Shown here piece by piece: positions 1-7,864 of a stretch of DNA of 64,000 nt (within the stretch, counting starts at the first letter, position 1; every line of letters begins with the position of its first letter). The notes under the pieces were generated by a model. That model had not been told where the DNA came from. It saw only the letters and a program-made list of their open reading frames with translations, and did no database searches. The position numbers and the translations under genes were made by a program. The DNA comes from G001797105 sp964528155 (GTDB lineage Bacteria; Chloroflexota; Anaerolineae; Anaerolineales; E44-bin32), in assembly GCA_964528155.1 (NCBI GenBank), contig CAZGRL010000007.1:1-64000 (forward strand), read 5' to 3'.

Positions 1-195
1 CCCGTTGCGCTTTCTCCGCCAGTGCTACCGTCTCATATGTGTCTGAACCAAATCACGCGATGGCCGATCATGGTGTGTCTCGGGAAGGCCAGCGCGCCAA
101 GGCCGCAGGGATGCCGGTCTGCCTCTGGTACTCAAGGAGACTGCCCGGCCGTCGGACGGCTCCCGCGCGCGCTCCGCCTCGACAGACCATGGCCG

Positions 196-233
196 GAAAA
201 AGGCGACGTCCCCTTCAGCCGTGAAAGGGGACG
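196..233 (-). terminator. Probable intrinsic terminator of the lipoprotein gene at 291-1361
   Basis: Read on the minus strand, a 9-bp stem (CGTCCCCTT / AAGGGGACG, plus-strand arms 207-215 and 225-233) with a 9-nt loop is followed a few bases later by CCTTTTT. It lies about 60 bp past the stop codon of the minus-strand lipoprotein gene. The rest of bases 1-290 shows no convincing gene. Confidence 0.6.
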
Positions 234-290
234 GGCAGGATGCTCCCGATTGTTCACGCCGGTCTCCAGCCGGGCCGGTCGTGAACTCCG

Positions 291-1361
291 CTAAGGCGCG
301 CTGTAGCTTTGAAGCAAACGCTCCAGCACGGGCGCGTATACGTAGTCCACCGAGTTGTCACTAAGGTAAGTCAGCATCAAGAACGTCGTCCCCCTGGTCT
401 CGAAGAAGCTCGCCCCGGCCACGTCGCCACTCTTGGAGCTCCAGGTCAGCCGCTCGCCACCGTCGAGCTGCACCTTGTCCTCTGTGATCTTCGCGTCCTC
501 AGAGTAGCGCTGGTGGAGCAGATCGAGCGCGAATGAGCCGGCGAGTGCCTTCGAGATCTCCGTCCCATCGTCGTACTTGATGATCTCGATCCGGGCCAAT
601 CTATCCGGAGCCCAGAACGTATTCGCCACGGCATCCGGCTGAGTGTATACATCCAGGTGCCAGCCCCTGGGGACGTCGAGCCTGAACAGGCCGTCGGCGT
701 CGTCGAAGGTGTAGACGTCTGTATAGGGCTCGATCGAGGCTGAGGCGCTCTCCGACGAAACCAGCATCCCTTGCCAGATTTGCTCGTACGCGGGCATGTA
801 TGCGTCGACGGAGGACGCGCTGACCCAGAATTCGCCTAGGTAGACCACATCCTTGTCTTGAACGTAGACCGATACGACCCGGAACGGAATACCCTTCTCG
901 CTCAGCGATTGAGTCACTACTCGCGTGCCGGCGTCGTCGATGCTCTGGTCAAGTACGCGATAGCCGTCGTGCTCCACAGAGGAGCGCTCCTCAAGCGCCT
1001 GAATGAAATTGTCCAGGTACGCCTCGTCGAGCTGATAGCCTGTCGGATTCACGCGGATGTCGATCCTGCCCTCTCCGGACGGATCTGTCCAGGTCGCCCG
1101 CGTGTCTTGCAAGTCCACCGGCCAACCCTCGGGAGGGTCAATGGAGAAGCCCATGCTTGGATGTGTGAAGCGCGTTGCAGCCAGGGTCAGTGACCCGTAT
1201 GTCTTTCCCTGTTCAAGGGGGGTTGCATCAGCACTGGAGACAGCAGGAGGGGAGCTTGCCTCAGGTAGGCTTGCCGGCTCCGAACCGGGCGGGCTGCAGG
1301 CGGCGAGACCAATCATCAGCCAGGCCATAGGCCAGCGTCGCAGCTGTGCAACCAGAGTCAT
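291..1361 (-). CDS. Lipoprotein with two PsbP/DUF1795-like repeats
   Basis: This is a 356-aa exported protein. The N-terminus is a lipoprotein signal with lipobox LAAC and the acylated Cys at residue 22, followed by a low-complexity Ser/Ala/Pro linker to about residue 55. The mature part looks like a tandem duplication: segments around 65-200 and 220-355 each open with a similar motif (MGFSIDPPEGWPVDL and GLFRLDVPRGWHLDVY) and continue as alternating beta/alpha sequence, resembling small PsbP/DUF1795-like folds. No catalytic motif is visible. It probably sits on the outer face of the membrane. It lies 140 bp downstream of a secreted protease on the same strand, so co-transcription is possible but unproven. 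Neither the Met at 1361 nor Met12 has a clear ribosome binding site; the longer form was kept because it supplies the basic n-region. Confidence 0.65.
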   Translation of the reverse strand: MTLVAQLRRWPMAWLMIGLAACSPPGSEPASLPEASSPPAVSSADATPLEQGKTYGSLTLAATRFTHPSMGFSIDPPEGWPVDLQDTRATWTDPSGEGRIDIRVNPTGYQLDEAYLDNFIQALEERSSVEHDGYRVLDQSIDDAGTRVVTQSLSEKGIPFRVVSVYVQDKDVVYLGEFWVSASSVDAYMPAYEQIWQGMLVSSESASASIEPYTDVYTFDDADGLFRLDVPRGWHLDVYTQPDAVANTFWAPDRLARIEIIKYDDGTEISKALAGSFALDLLHQRYSEDAKITEDKVQLDGGERLTWSSKSGDVAGASFFETRGTTFLMLTYLSDNSVDYVYAPVLERLLQSYSAP

Positions 1362-1500
1362 GAGCCGATGAGTCCTTCAACCGGGAATATCCGCACCTGG
1401 TCACATTACCCTTGCCCGCGGCCGTTGGGAAGCCCTCCATTCATACTATCCAGTATCAGGCCGGATCACCCATCGGTACCGGGGCCGGCTCCCAGCCCAC

Positions 1501-3006
1501 TCAGCCGGTGAAGGTATAGGTGCCGTCTGTCGACAGGTCCAGCCCGTATTCCTCCAGAAGGGTATTGCCGTCACAATCCGAGAGCTTGAGGTCGTATGTG
1601 CCGGAGGCGGTCTGGAAGATGCGCGCCGTCCCGGGATCGAGGATTTCGTCAGAAGCCAATTCATCCGGACCCCAGTTCTGCGCCTCCGACGGGGAGAGTT
1701 GGACGTAACAGATTTCCGATCCCGAGCTGTTGTCGAGAGTGAAGTCAATCACGCTTCGGCTCCCACCGACAAAAATCGAATCGGTCAGGAGTACCTCTCC
1801 CTCGACGTCGAGTGCCAGCTCATATAATCCACTGCTGAGCCCGCTCTCGCTCGTCACGCACACCCACCAGTTGCCGCTCTCCCCACCCTCCCACGTGTCG
1901 TTGATAAAGCTTCCACCTTCGTCAAGCTCTCCATTGGCGAACCAGTAGGCCGACCATGTCAGCCCATCGACCATTCCCACATAGTCCCAGAACGCACACA
2001 GTTGTTTGGTTCCTTCGGGGAGCGCGTACCACAAATTCCCCGGGACGTCTCCGGGGGCGACTTCATCCGAGAATAAGAGATTGCTGAAGTCCACCTGGCT
2101 CAAATCGATCGAGCCCTGAGGTACGTTCAACGGACTCGGCCCGGCCACGTACTGCTCACCGCTGAGGGCGGCATCGATCAAGGGCTGCGCCAGGTTCGCC
2201 GGGCGCAATCCATTGATGAAACCTCCGATGGGAACGCAGGTGTCCTGCTCGTCAATCACGCCGTCACGATTCGTGTCGGCCACCGGTCGGCAATCGACGA
2301 TCTCGCCTTCATTCGCTCCGGCCGAGGCCCGCGTCGGAACACCGACCAGCAGCCCGTTCGTGTCGACCCCCATCCCGCCGCTGTTCCCGCCGGCGATGGT
2401 CGCGTCGGTCTTGATCCACGCCCGGCCCTCGACCCCCCTCTCCAAGCTGAACCCGCTGACCGCGCCCTCGGTGAAGGTGATCGTCTCACCACCGATGCCC
2501 GGGTACCCCAGGATGCGCAGATCGTCGCCGATCTCGACCTGGTCCGAGTCAGCAAGCTGGATGAACGGCAGATCTGGCGTGACAGAATTCCCGTCAAGGC
2601 CCGAAACGACCCGGATGATGGCCAGATCGATCCCGTAGTCGACGGCGGCGATCTCGGCCAGATAGGTCAATGTCGGCGGCTGGTCGGTCTTGTCGGTCAA
2701 CGCCACTCCCAGGACGTCGTAATCACCGTAGCGGTCGTCGACGACGTGCGAGTTCGTCAGGATTAGACCCTGAGCGGCGATGACGCTGCCTGATCCGGTC
2801 CACACCGGCTGATAGCTGCCACCGGACTGCACGAGGGCAAGGAGCTGCACCGTGGCCCGGGCCAGGTCGGCTGTACTGTTGCCGATGGAGGCCGATGGTG
2901 TCTCGGTCGCACGCAAGTTTGAACTCAGGCCACATGCCATGGTCAACGCAACGGCAACGACGATCGACAACAATGCGGCCCGATTGGATGCGATGGGCTT
3001 TTTCAT
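1501..3006 (-). CDS. Secreted trypsin-like serine protease (S1/Deg-like) lipoprotein
   Basis: The protein has 501 aa. The start at 3006 was chosen over an upstream in-frame Met because it gives MKKP plus a hydrophobic stretch ending in lipobox TMAC (Cys25), with GGGAG just upstream and a promoter at 3047-3075. The protease domain covers roughly 45-270, with a visible triad: His87 in TNSHVV, Asp127 in GIDLAI and Ser209 in GGNSGG. A calcium-loop-like motif (DTNRDGVIDEQD) sits around residue 250. The remaining 240 residues look like beta-sandwich material rather than a PDZ domain, so this is not a canonical HtrA. Expected role: cleavage of extracytoplasmic proteins at the cell surface. Substrate unknown. 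Confidence 0.8.
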   Translation of the reverse strand: MKKPIASNRAALLSIVVAVALTMACGLSSNLRATETPSASIGNSTADLARATVQLLALVQSGGSYQPVWTGSGSVIAAQGLILTNSHVVDDRYGDYDVLGVALTDKTDQPPTLTYLAEIAAVDYGIDLAIIRVVSGLDGNSVTPDLPFIQLADSDQVEIGDDLRILGYPGIGGETITFTEGAVSGFSLERGVEGRAWIKTDATIAGGNSGGMGVDTNGLLVGVPTRASAGANEGEIVDCRPVADTNRDGVIDEQDTCVPIGGFINGLRPANLAQPLIDAALSGEQYVAGPSPLNVPQGSIDLSQVDFSNLLFSDEVAPGDVPGNLWYALPEGTKQLCAFWDYVGMVDGLTWSAYWFANGELDEGGSFINDTWEGGESGNWWVCVTSESGLSSGLYELALDVEGEVLLTDSIFVGGSRSVIDFTLDNSSGSEICYVQLSPSEAQNWGPDELASDEILDPGTARIFQTASGTYDLKLSDCDGNTLLEEYGLDLSTDGTYTFTG

Positions 3007-3046
3007 CAGGCGTCTCCCGAATCGACCACACCAGAGGTAGCGCAAA

Positions 3047-3075
3047 AGTATAGAACCGGGATACGCGCTGAGCAA
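3047..3075 (-). promoter_or_regulatory. Sigma70-type promoter of the protease gene
   Basis: On the minus strand TTGCTC (plus coordinates 3070-3075) is separated by 17 bp from TATACT (3047-3052). The predicted start of transcription, near 3040, leaves a leader of about 35 nt containing the GGGAG ribosome binding site. Confidence 0.6.
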
Positions 3076-3163
3076 GCCCTGCCGTATCGGCTCAACACGT
3101 AAACCTCGACAGTGGCCTTGGATGGGCGGGAGTAGAATCGGCCCATCGCCCCCGAGGCCCTCC

Positions 3164-3937
3164 ATGCACATTTTGCTCACGAACGACGACGGGATCCATC
3201 ACCCCGGTTTGAGCACTCTCGCCGAACAGCTGCGAGCGTTGGGAGATTTGACGGTGCTCGCGCCCGATCACAACTGGTCGGCCTCGGGTCACGTCAAGAC
3301 CCTACATCGTCCTTTGCGGGTGTGGGAAGCGGATCTGGCCGACGGCTCGAAAGCACTCACGACCGACGGCGCTCCTTCGGATTGCGTCGCGCTGGCGTTG
3401 CTCGGACTGATTCAGCCGGCGCCGGATCTCGTCATGTCGGGGATCAATCCTCACGCCAACCTGGGCCATGATGTGACGTACAGTGGAACGGTGACAGCCG
3501 CGATGGAGGCCGCCATCGCCGGCGTTCCCGGCATCGCCGTCTCGCTGGATACGCCGGAGGATCACCACGGTCCGCGCGATTACACGACCGCAGCCATTAT
3601 CGGCACCCGTCTCGCCCGACAGATGCTGAACCACACACTTCCGGACGGCGTGCTGCTGAACGTCAACGTTCCCTTTCTTGAGCTGGAGTCCGTTCGGGGG
3701 GTTGCGATCACCCGCCAGGGGCTTCGGGTATATCGGGATGCCTTGGTTCGGCGAGAAGACCCACGCGGCCGGCCATACTACTGGATCGGCGGGGACTCCC
3801 CGTCCGGTGTGGCTGATCCAGGGACCGACATCGGCGCTCTGGCCGAGGGGTACGTATCGGTCACGCCCCTCCAGCTCGATCTCACTGCGATACCGGCGAT
3901 CCAGGCCATCGAATCGTGGGGACTCACCCTGGGATGA
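3164..3937 (+). CDS. surE: 5'/3'-nucleotidase SurE
   Basis: This is a 257-aa cytoplasmic metal-dependent nucleotidase that dephosphorylates nucleoside 5'- and 3'-monophosphates, usually linked to stationary-phase survival. The family signature is complete: N-terminal MHILLTNDDG with the metal-binding Asp pair, a Ser in DHNWSASGH, GAPSDC, SGIN, and YSGTVTAAMEA. The length matches the family norm. The start was set at 3164 because the preceding in-frame residues are proline-rich and not family-like. The gene diverges from the protease; the TAGAAT at 3133-3138 could serve as its -10 box, but no good -35 is visible. The stop is followed closely by a sequence gap. Confidence 0.93.
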   Translation: MHILLTNDDGIHHPGLSTLAEQLRALGDLTVLAPDHNWSASGHVKTLHRPLRVWEADLADGSKALTTDGAPSDCVALALLGLIQPAPDLVMSGINPHANLGHDVTYSGTVTAAMEAAIAGVPGIAVSLDTPEDHHGPRDYTTAAIIGTRLARQMLNHTLPDGVLLNVNVPFLELESVRGVAITRQGLRVYRDALVRREDPRGRPYYWIGGDSPSGVADPGTDIGALAEGYVSVTPLQLDLTAIPAIQAIESWGLTLG

Positions 3938-4085
3938 GAGTCAGGCGTGGTGGGCCCACCGGGGGCCCGCAGCGGCGCCCCCGCGGGCAACACCCCCCCC
4001 CACCCCCCCCGCGGGGGGACNNNNNNNNNNTCCAGGCCATCTAATGGTGGGTACTCACCGTGGGTTGTGTGTCTGGCGTTTTGCA
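3900..4085. other. Scaffold gap with overlapping, low-quality contig ends
   Basis: Ten Ns lie at 4021-4030. The bases just after the gap (4031 to about 4079) repeat the surE 3' end and its flank (3900 to about 3948), with scattered differences mostly to T or G. The bases before the gap (3953-4020) turn into implausible C and G homopolymer runs. This reads as two contig ends that overlap and were joined without merging, so the true intergenic region between surE and fdhA is probably shorter than shown. No gene is visible in 3938-4155. Confidence 0.75.
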
Positions 4086-4155
4086 CGACGGGGCGCTGCT
4101 TGGCTGCGCCCGTTCGTGCATCACGCCCACATCCGCCGCGGCGTGTGATCCCCGC

Positions 4156-6231
4156 TTATGGAGAGACCGTTTCCCTCAGCGGCTCGAGCCGCACTGCGCT
4201 GACCTTGTACTCCGGGATCTTGGCCACCGGGTCGACCGCGTTCATCGTCAGCAGGTTGGCCGCCGCCTCGGCGTAGTGGAAGGTCATAAAGACCGTCCCC
4301 GGAGGCGAGCGACGGGTGACCTGCAACCGGGCAATGACGCTCCCCCGACGAGAACGAACCCGGACGGGCATCCCTGTCGACAGTCCCATGGAATCAGCGT
4401 CCTGCGGATGGACTTCAACTTCAGCCTCCGGAGCGAGTGAGTCCAATCCGGGCGAACGCCTCGAGAGTGTCCCACCGTGCCAGTGAAACAACACTCTGCC
4501 GGTCGACAGCACGAGGGGGTATTCCTCGTCGGCAGGCTCAGCCGGTGGGACGTACTCAACCGGGCTGAACAGGCCCAGCCCGCGGGTGAACTTCCCAACG
4601 TGCAGAATGGGCGTCCCCGGGTGGTCCGGTGTGGGACAAGGCCACTGCAGCCCGCCCTGCTCCAGTCGTTCGTGGGAGATGCCGGCGTATTGCGGCGTCA
4701 GAGCGGCCATCTCGGCGAAGATCTCGGCCGGGCTGTCATAATCCCATTCCGCCCCCATTCGGTGCCCCAGATTCTGGATGATCTGCCAGTCCTGACGAGC
4801 GTTCGCCGGCGCGTCGAGCGCCGGGCGGACAAGGTGCACCCTGCGTTCGGTGTTGGTAAACGTGCCTGCTTTCTCAGCGAAGCTCACCCCGGGCAACACG
4901 ACATCCGCCATCGCACCGGTCTCGTTGACGAAGATATCCTGCACCGCCAGGAACTCGATCTCTCTTAGTGCGTGCTCGACGTGCGTCAGGTTCGGGTCGG
5001 AGAGCATAGGGTTCTCACCGAGGATGAACAGCCCTTTGACCCGACCATCCAGAATGCCGTCCATGATCTCGGTCACAGTCAGTCCCGGTCTGGGGTTGAG
5101 CGCTTCGAACCCGACTCCCCAGCCCTCGGCGAATTTGCGGCGGATGCTTTCATCGCTCACCGGTTGGTAGCCCGGAAAGACGTTGGGAAGACCGCCCATA
5201 TCGCACGCGCCCTGAACGTTGTTCTGCCCGCGCAGCGGATTGAGGCCGGTTCCCGGCCGGCCGACCTGCCCGCACAGCAGGGCCAGGTTGGAGAGGGCTT
5301 TGACGTTGCCGGTTCCGCTCGTGTGCTGGGTGATGCCCATCGCCCAGAAGATCGCGGCCGCCTTGGCGCCGGCGTACATCTGCGCCGCCAGGACGATGTC
5401 GGCGGCCGGAACACCCGAGATCCGCTCTGCCCTTTCCGGTGTCCAATCCTCGACCGACTCGACAAACGCCTCGATGTTCTCCGTCCGATCATCGATGAAG
5501 GCGCGGTTCTGCAATCCCTCCGCCAGGATCACGTGGGCCATCGCATTGATCACGGCGATGTCGGTCCCCGGATGATTTCGCAGATGCAGGGAAGCGAAAC
5601 CGGCCAACTCGATGCGGCGCGGGTCGAGCAGGATCAGCTGCGCCCCGTACTTGTGGACGGCGGCCTTCATCTGCAGGGAGAGAACCGGGTGGGTTTCGGT
5701 TGTGTTACTGCCCGCGACCAGCAGAACGTCGGCCTCGACGATATCCGAGATCGAGTTGGTCATCGCGCCTGAACCGAGTGTTGTGGCCAGACCGGCCACG
5801 CTGCTGGAGTGTCAAAGACGGGCGCAGTGGTCGACGCTGTTCGTACCGATCACTGCGCGCGCGAGCTTCTGTAGCAGGTAGTTCTCTTCATTGGTGCATT
5901 TGGCCGAGGCCAACACGGCGATGCTCTCCGGGCCATGCTCCCGGCGAATCGCCGTCAGACGACCGGCGACCGTGTCGAGCGCGTCATCCCAACTGGAAGG
6001 TTTTGGCTCTGCTCCCCGCGTCCTCCGAACAAGCGGGGTATCGAGCCGGTCCGGCGAGTGGACGAAGTCGTAGCCGAAGCGGCCCTTGACGCACAGGTTC
6101 CCGAAGTTCACCTGGTTGTCGTACCTCCCGGTGACACGGAAGATCACGTCGTCGCGGAGGTGCAGATTGATCTGACAGCCCACCCCACAATACGGGCAGG
6201 TGGTGTGAACCAATCGGTCGGCTTGCAGCAT
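4156..6231 (-). CDS. fdhA: Formate dehydrogenase catalytic subunit, selenocysteine-containing
   Basis: This is the molybdopterin oxidoreductase that converts formate to CO2, 691 aa when the in-frame TGA at 5812-5814 is read as selenocysteine 140. The surrounding residues CARL-U-HSSSVAGLA match the Sec site of known formate dehydrogenases, where Sec ligates Mo/W and the next His is catalytic. The N-terminal 4Fe-4S ligands are Cys12, 15, 19 and 47 (CPYCGVGC...NLCVKG). The molybdopterin-binding regions fill the rest, ending with the C-terminal dinucleotide-binding domain. A bSECIS hairpin follows the TGA. The start at 6231 has AGGAAGG upstream and lies one base after the preceding stop (TGAAATG), so translation is coupled. 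It is the last gene of the formate dehydrogenase operon. An automatic annotator would split it into two genes. Confidence 0.93.
5783..5814 (-). promoter_or_regulatory. Selenocysteine codon and bSECIS element in fdhA
   Basis: On the minus strand the TGA codon (5812-5814) is followed after 12 nt by a perfect 6-bp stem GTGGCC / GGCCAC (plus coordinates 5783-5799) closing a GGTCT loop. A GGUCU apical loop 18 nt after the UGA is the hallmark of the SelB-binding hairpin of enterobacterial fdhF. The pairing and spacing are seen directly; SelB recruitment is inferred from the known family. Confidence 0.9.
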
Positions 6232-6232
6232 T

Positions 6233-6961
6233 TCAGCCTTCCTTATCCAGGCGCGGTCCCCCGGTGGAGCGCTTGCCTGCGCCACGCATGCGTGTCTCAT
6301 AGAACACGTCCACCAGCGACACGCCTTGCTCCAGCAGATACTCGCGTTTGGCCTTCAAGGCGCCGGTCGGGCATACGCCGACGCACTGCCCGCAGAACAC
6401 ACAGGTGGTCGCAGGCATTGGCTCATCGAAGAACGTCGCAATCGACGAATGGAACCCCCTGCCGCTGAAGTTGATGGCGTAGGTATACTGAGCGTCATCG
6501 GCACAGACCTGGACGCATCGCCAGCAGAGCACGCACTTGGCATAATCCCGCAGGTAGACGGGATTGTCGTCGAGCATCGCCGGCTGCCGGCGCTCTCCCC
6601 CGGCGAATCGCTCCGGTTTTGCCTCGTACTCTTCCAGCATCTGTTCGATCTCCGGCGCCTCGGAGAGATCGACCGTCGAGGCCAGCATCTCCAGGATCGT
6701 CCGCCGGGCGCGCATCACGTTGGGTGAGCGCGTCTCGACCTCCGACCCCGGTCGAACTGCAGTGACACAGGCCGCCTGCAGCCCCTTTGCCCCCTTCGTT
6801 TCCACCACACACATCCGGCACAGCCCGTTCGCTGTCGTGTGCGCGAAATAGCAGATCACCGGGATTTCGATCCCGGCCTGCTCGGCCGCATCCAGGATCG
6901 TCGTGCCCGGCGCCACACGCACCGGCCGACCATCAATTGTCAGCTCAACTTCCTCGGTCAC
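6233..6961 (-). CDS. Formate dehydrogenase Fe-S electron-transfer subunit (HoxU/NuoG-N-like)
   Basis: A 242-aa ferredoxin-like subunit that should carry electrons from FdhA to the NuoEF-like diaphorase. Residues 1-80 form a plant-type 2Fe-2S domain (Cys in IPVICYFAH, GLCRMC and LQAAC). Two 4Fe-4S motifs follow: CVLCWRCVQVC around 146-156 and CVFCGQCVGVCP around 191-202. The His-Cys3 cluster motif of NuoG/HoxU is not visible, so the predicted set is one 2Fe-2S and two 4Fe-4S clusters. The start is GTG with GGAGGT six bases upstream. Its stop is one base from the fdhA start, and fdhD ends 28 bp upstream. Confidence 0.88.
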   Translation of the reverse strand: MTEEVELTIDGRPVRVAPGTTILDAAEQAGIEIPVICYFAHTTANGLCRMCVVETKGAKGLQAACVTAVRPGSEVETRSPNVMRARRTILEMLASTVDLSEAPEIEQMLEEYEAKPERFAGGERRQPAMLDDNPVYLRDYAKCVLCWRCVQVCADDAQYTYAINFSGRGFHSSIATFFDEPMPATTCVFCGQCVGVCPTGALKAKREYLLEQGVSLVDVFYETRMRGAGKRSTGGPRLDKEG

Positions 6962-6989
6962 GCTACCTCCGTTCTCGAGTCCGGGGCAA

Positions 6990-7802
6990 CTACGCCCCTC
7001 GGCCGATCCCTAGCGGCACGACCCCCACCTGGTCCACATAACCCAGGCGCTCGGGATGCGCGTAAACCCGCAAGCTATCCCGGCGCACATACCCGACAAG
7101 CGTGATGTTCCAGGCTTGCGCCATCGACACGGACATCGACGTCGGCGAGTTGCGCGAGGCAATGATCGGGCATCCCATCAGTGCCCCTTTGCGCAGCATT
7201 TCCGACGACACCCGCCCGGTGGCCAGCAAGATCCGCCCCTTGGTCTGGATGCCCTTCACCAGGCAAGCACCCGTGAGTTTGTCGATCGTGTTGTGTCGTC
7301 CGACATCCTCTGTTTGCTCCAGCAGCTCAACCCCGTCCGAGATTCCGGCGCTGTGCGATCCGCGCGCCCGAGCGTACAGGCTGCCGGGGTAGTGAAGCTT
7401 GTTGATCAAGTCAAACAACCTCTCGGGGTCGAGACGCACGTCGTCGCGCAGGGGCTCGATGCCGATGGATGGGTCGTCAAACGTCACGCCTCCTCCACAA
7501 CCGGAGGTAATGATGACTCGCTTCGGCTGCGCGACGGAGTGCTTCAACCACACGTCGACGCAGCAGCCGTCACGACTGACATGCACATCACCGACTTCAT
7601 CCATCCCCTCGATGAAACCCTCGTTCTTAAGGAACCCGAGGGCCAGATAATCCTGTTCGAGGGGCGTCGACATGATCGTCGCCAACTCGCGACCATTGAC
7701 GTAGATGGTCACGAGCGCCTCTTCGATCACCTCAGCATCGACCGGTGTCCAATCGTGTCTGTACTCCAACCAACTTGCCGCGACCGCTCCTTGTCGCGTC
7801 AT
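6990..7802 (-). CDS. fdhD: Formate dehydrogenase accessory sulfurtransferase FdhD
   Basis: FdhD passes sulfur from a cysteine desulfurase to the bis-MGD cofactor, which is needed for active formate dehydrogenase. The protein is 270 aa, the usual length. Visible family motifs are TSGCGGG around residue 100, which has the single Cys form of the catalytic loop rather than the CxxC seen in E. coli; DVGRHNTIDK around 167; and TGRVSSEM with MGCPIIASRNSPTS in the C-terminal half. The ATG at 7802 has a strong AGGAGG. It sits between the diaphorase and Fe-S subunit genes in the same operon, so the maturase is made together with its client. Confidence 0.92.
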   Translation of the reverse strand: MTRQGAVAASWLEYRHDWTPVDAEVIEEALVTIYVNGRELATIMSTPLEQDYLALGFLKNEGFIEGMDEVGDVHVSRDGCCVDVWLKHSVAQPKRVIITSGCGGGVTFDDPSIGIEPLRDDVRLDPERLFDLINKLHYPGSLYARARGSHSAGISDGVELLEQTEDVGRHNTIDKLTGACLVKGIQTKGRILLATGRVSSEMLRKGALMGCPIIASRNSPTSMSVSMAQAWNITLVGYVRRDSLRVYAHPERLGYVDQVGVVPLGIGRGA

Positions 7803-7864
7803 ACCACCTCCTCACCGCATGCCGTCTGCCCCCGCTCTACCACGCGCAATGACGGGCCTCGCAC

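Noticed and set aside
5799..5815. Frameshift or nonsense mutation splitting fdhA
   Set aside because: The frame is unchanged across the stop, the codon is TGA at the known Sec site, and a GGUCU bSECIS hairpin follows at the correct distance.
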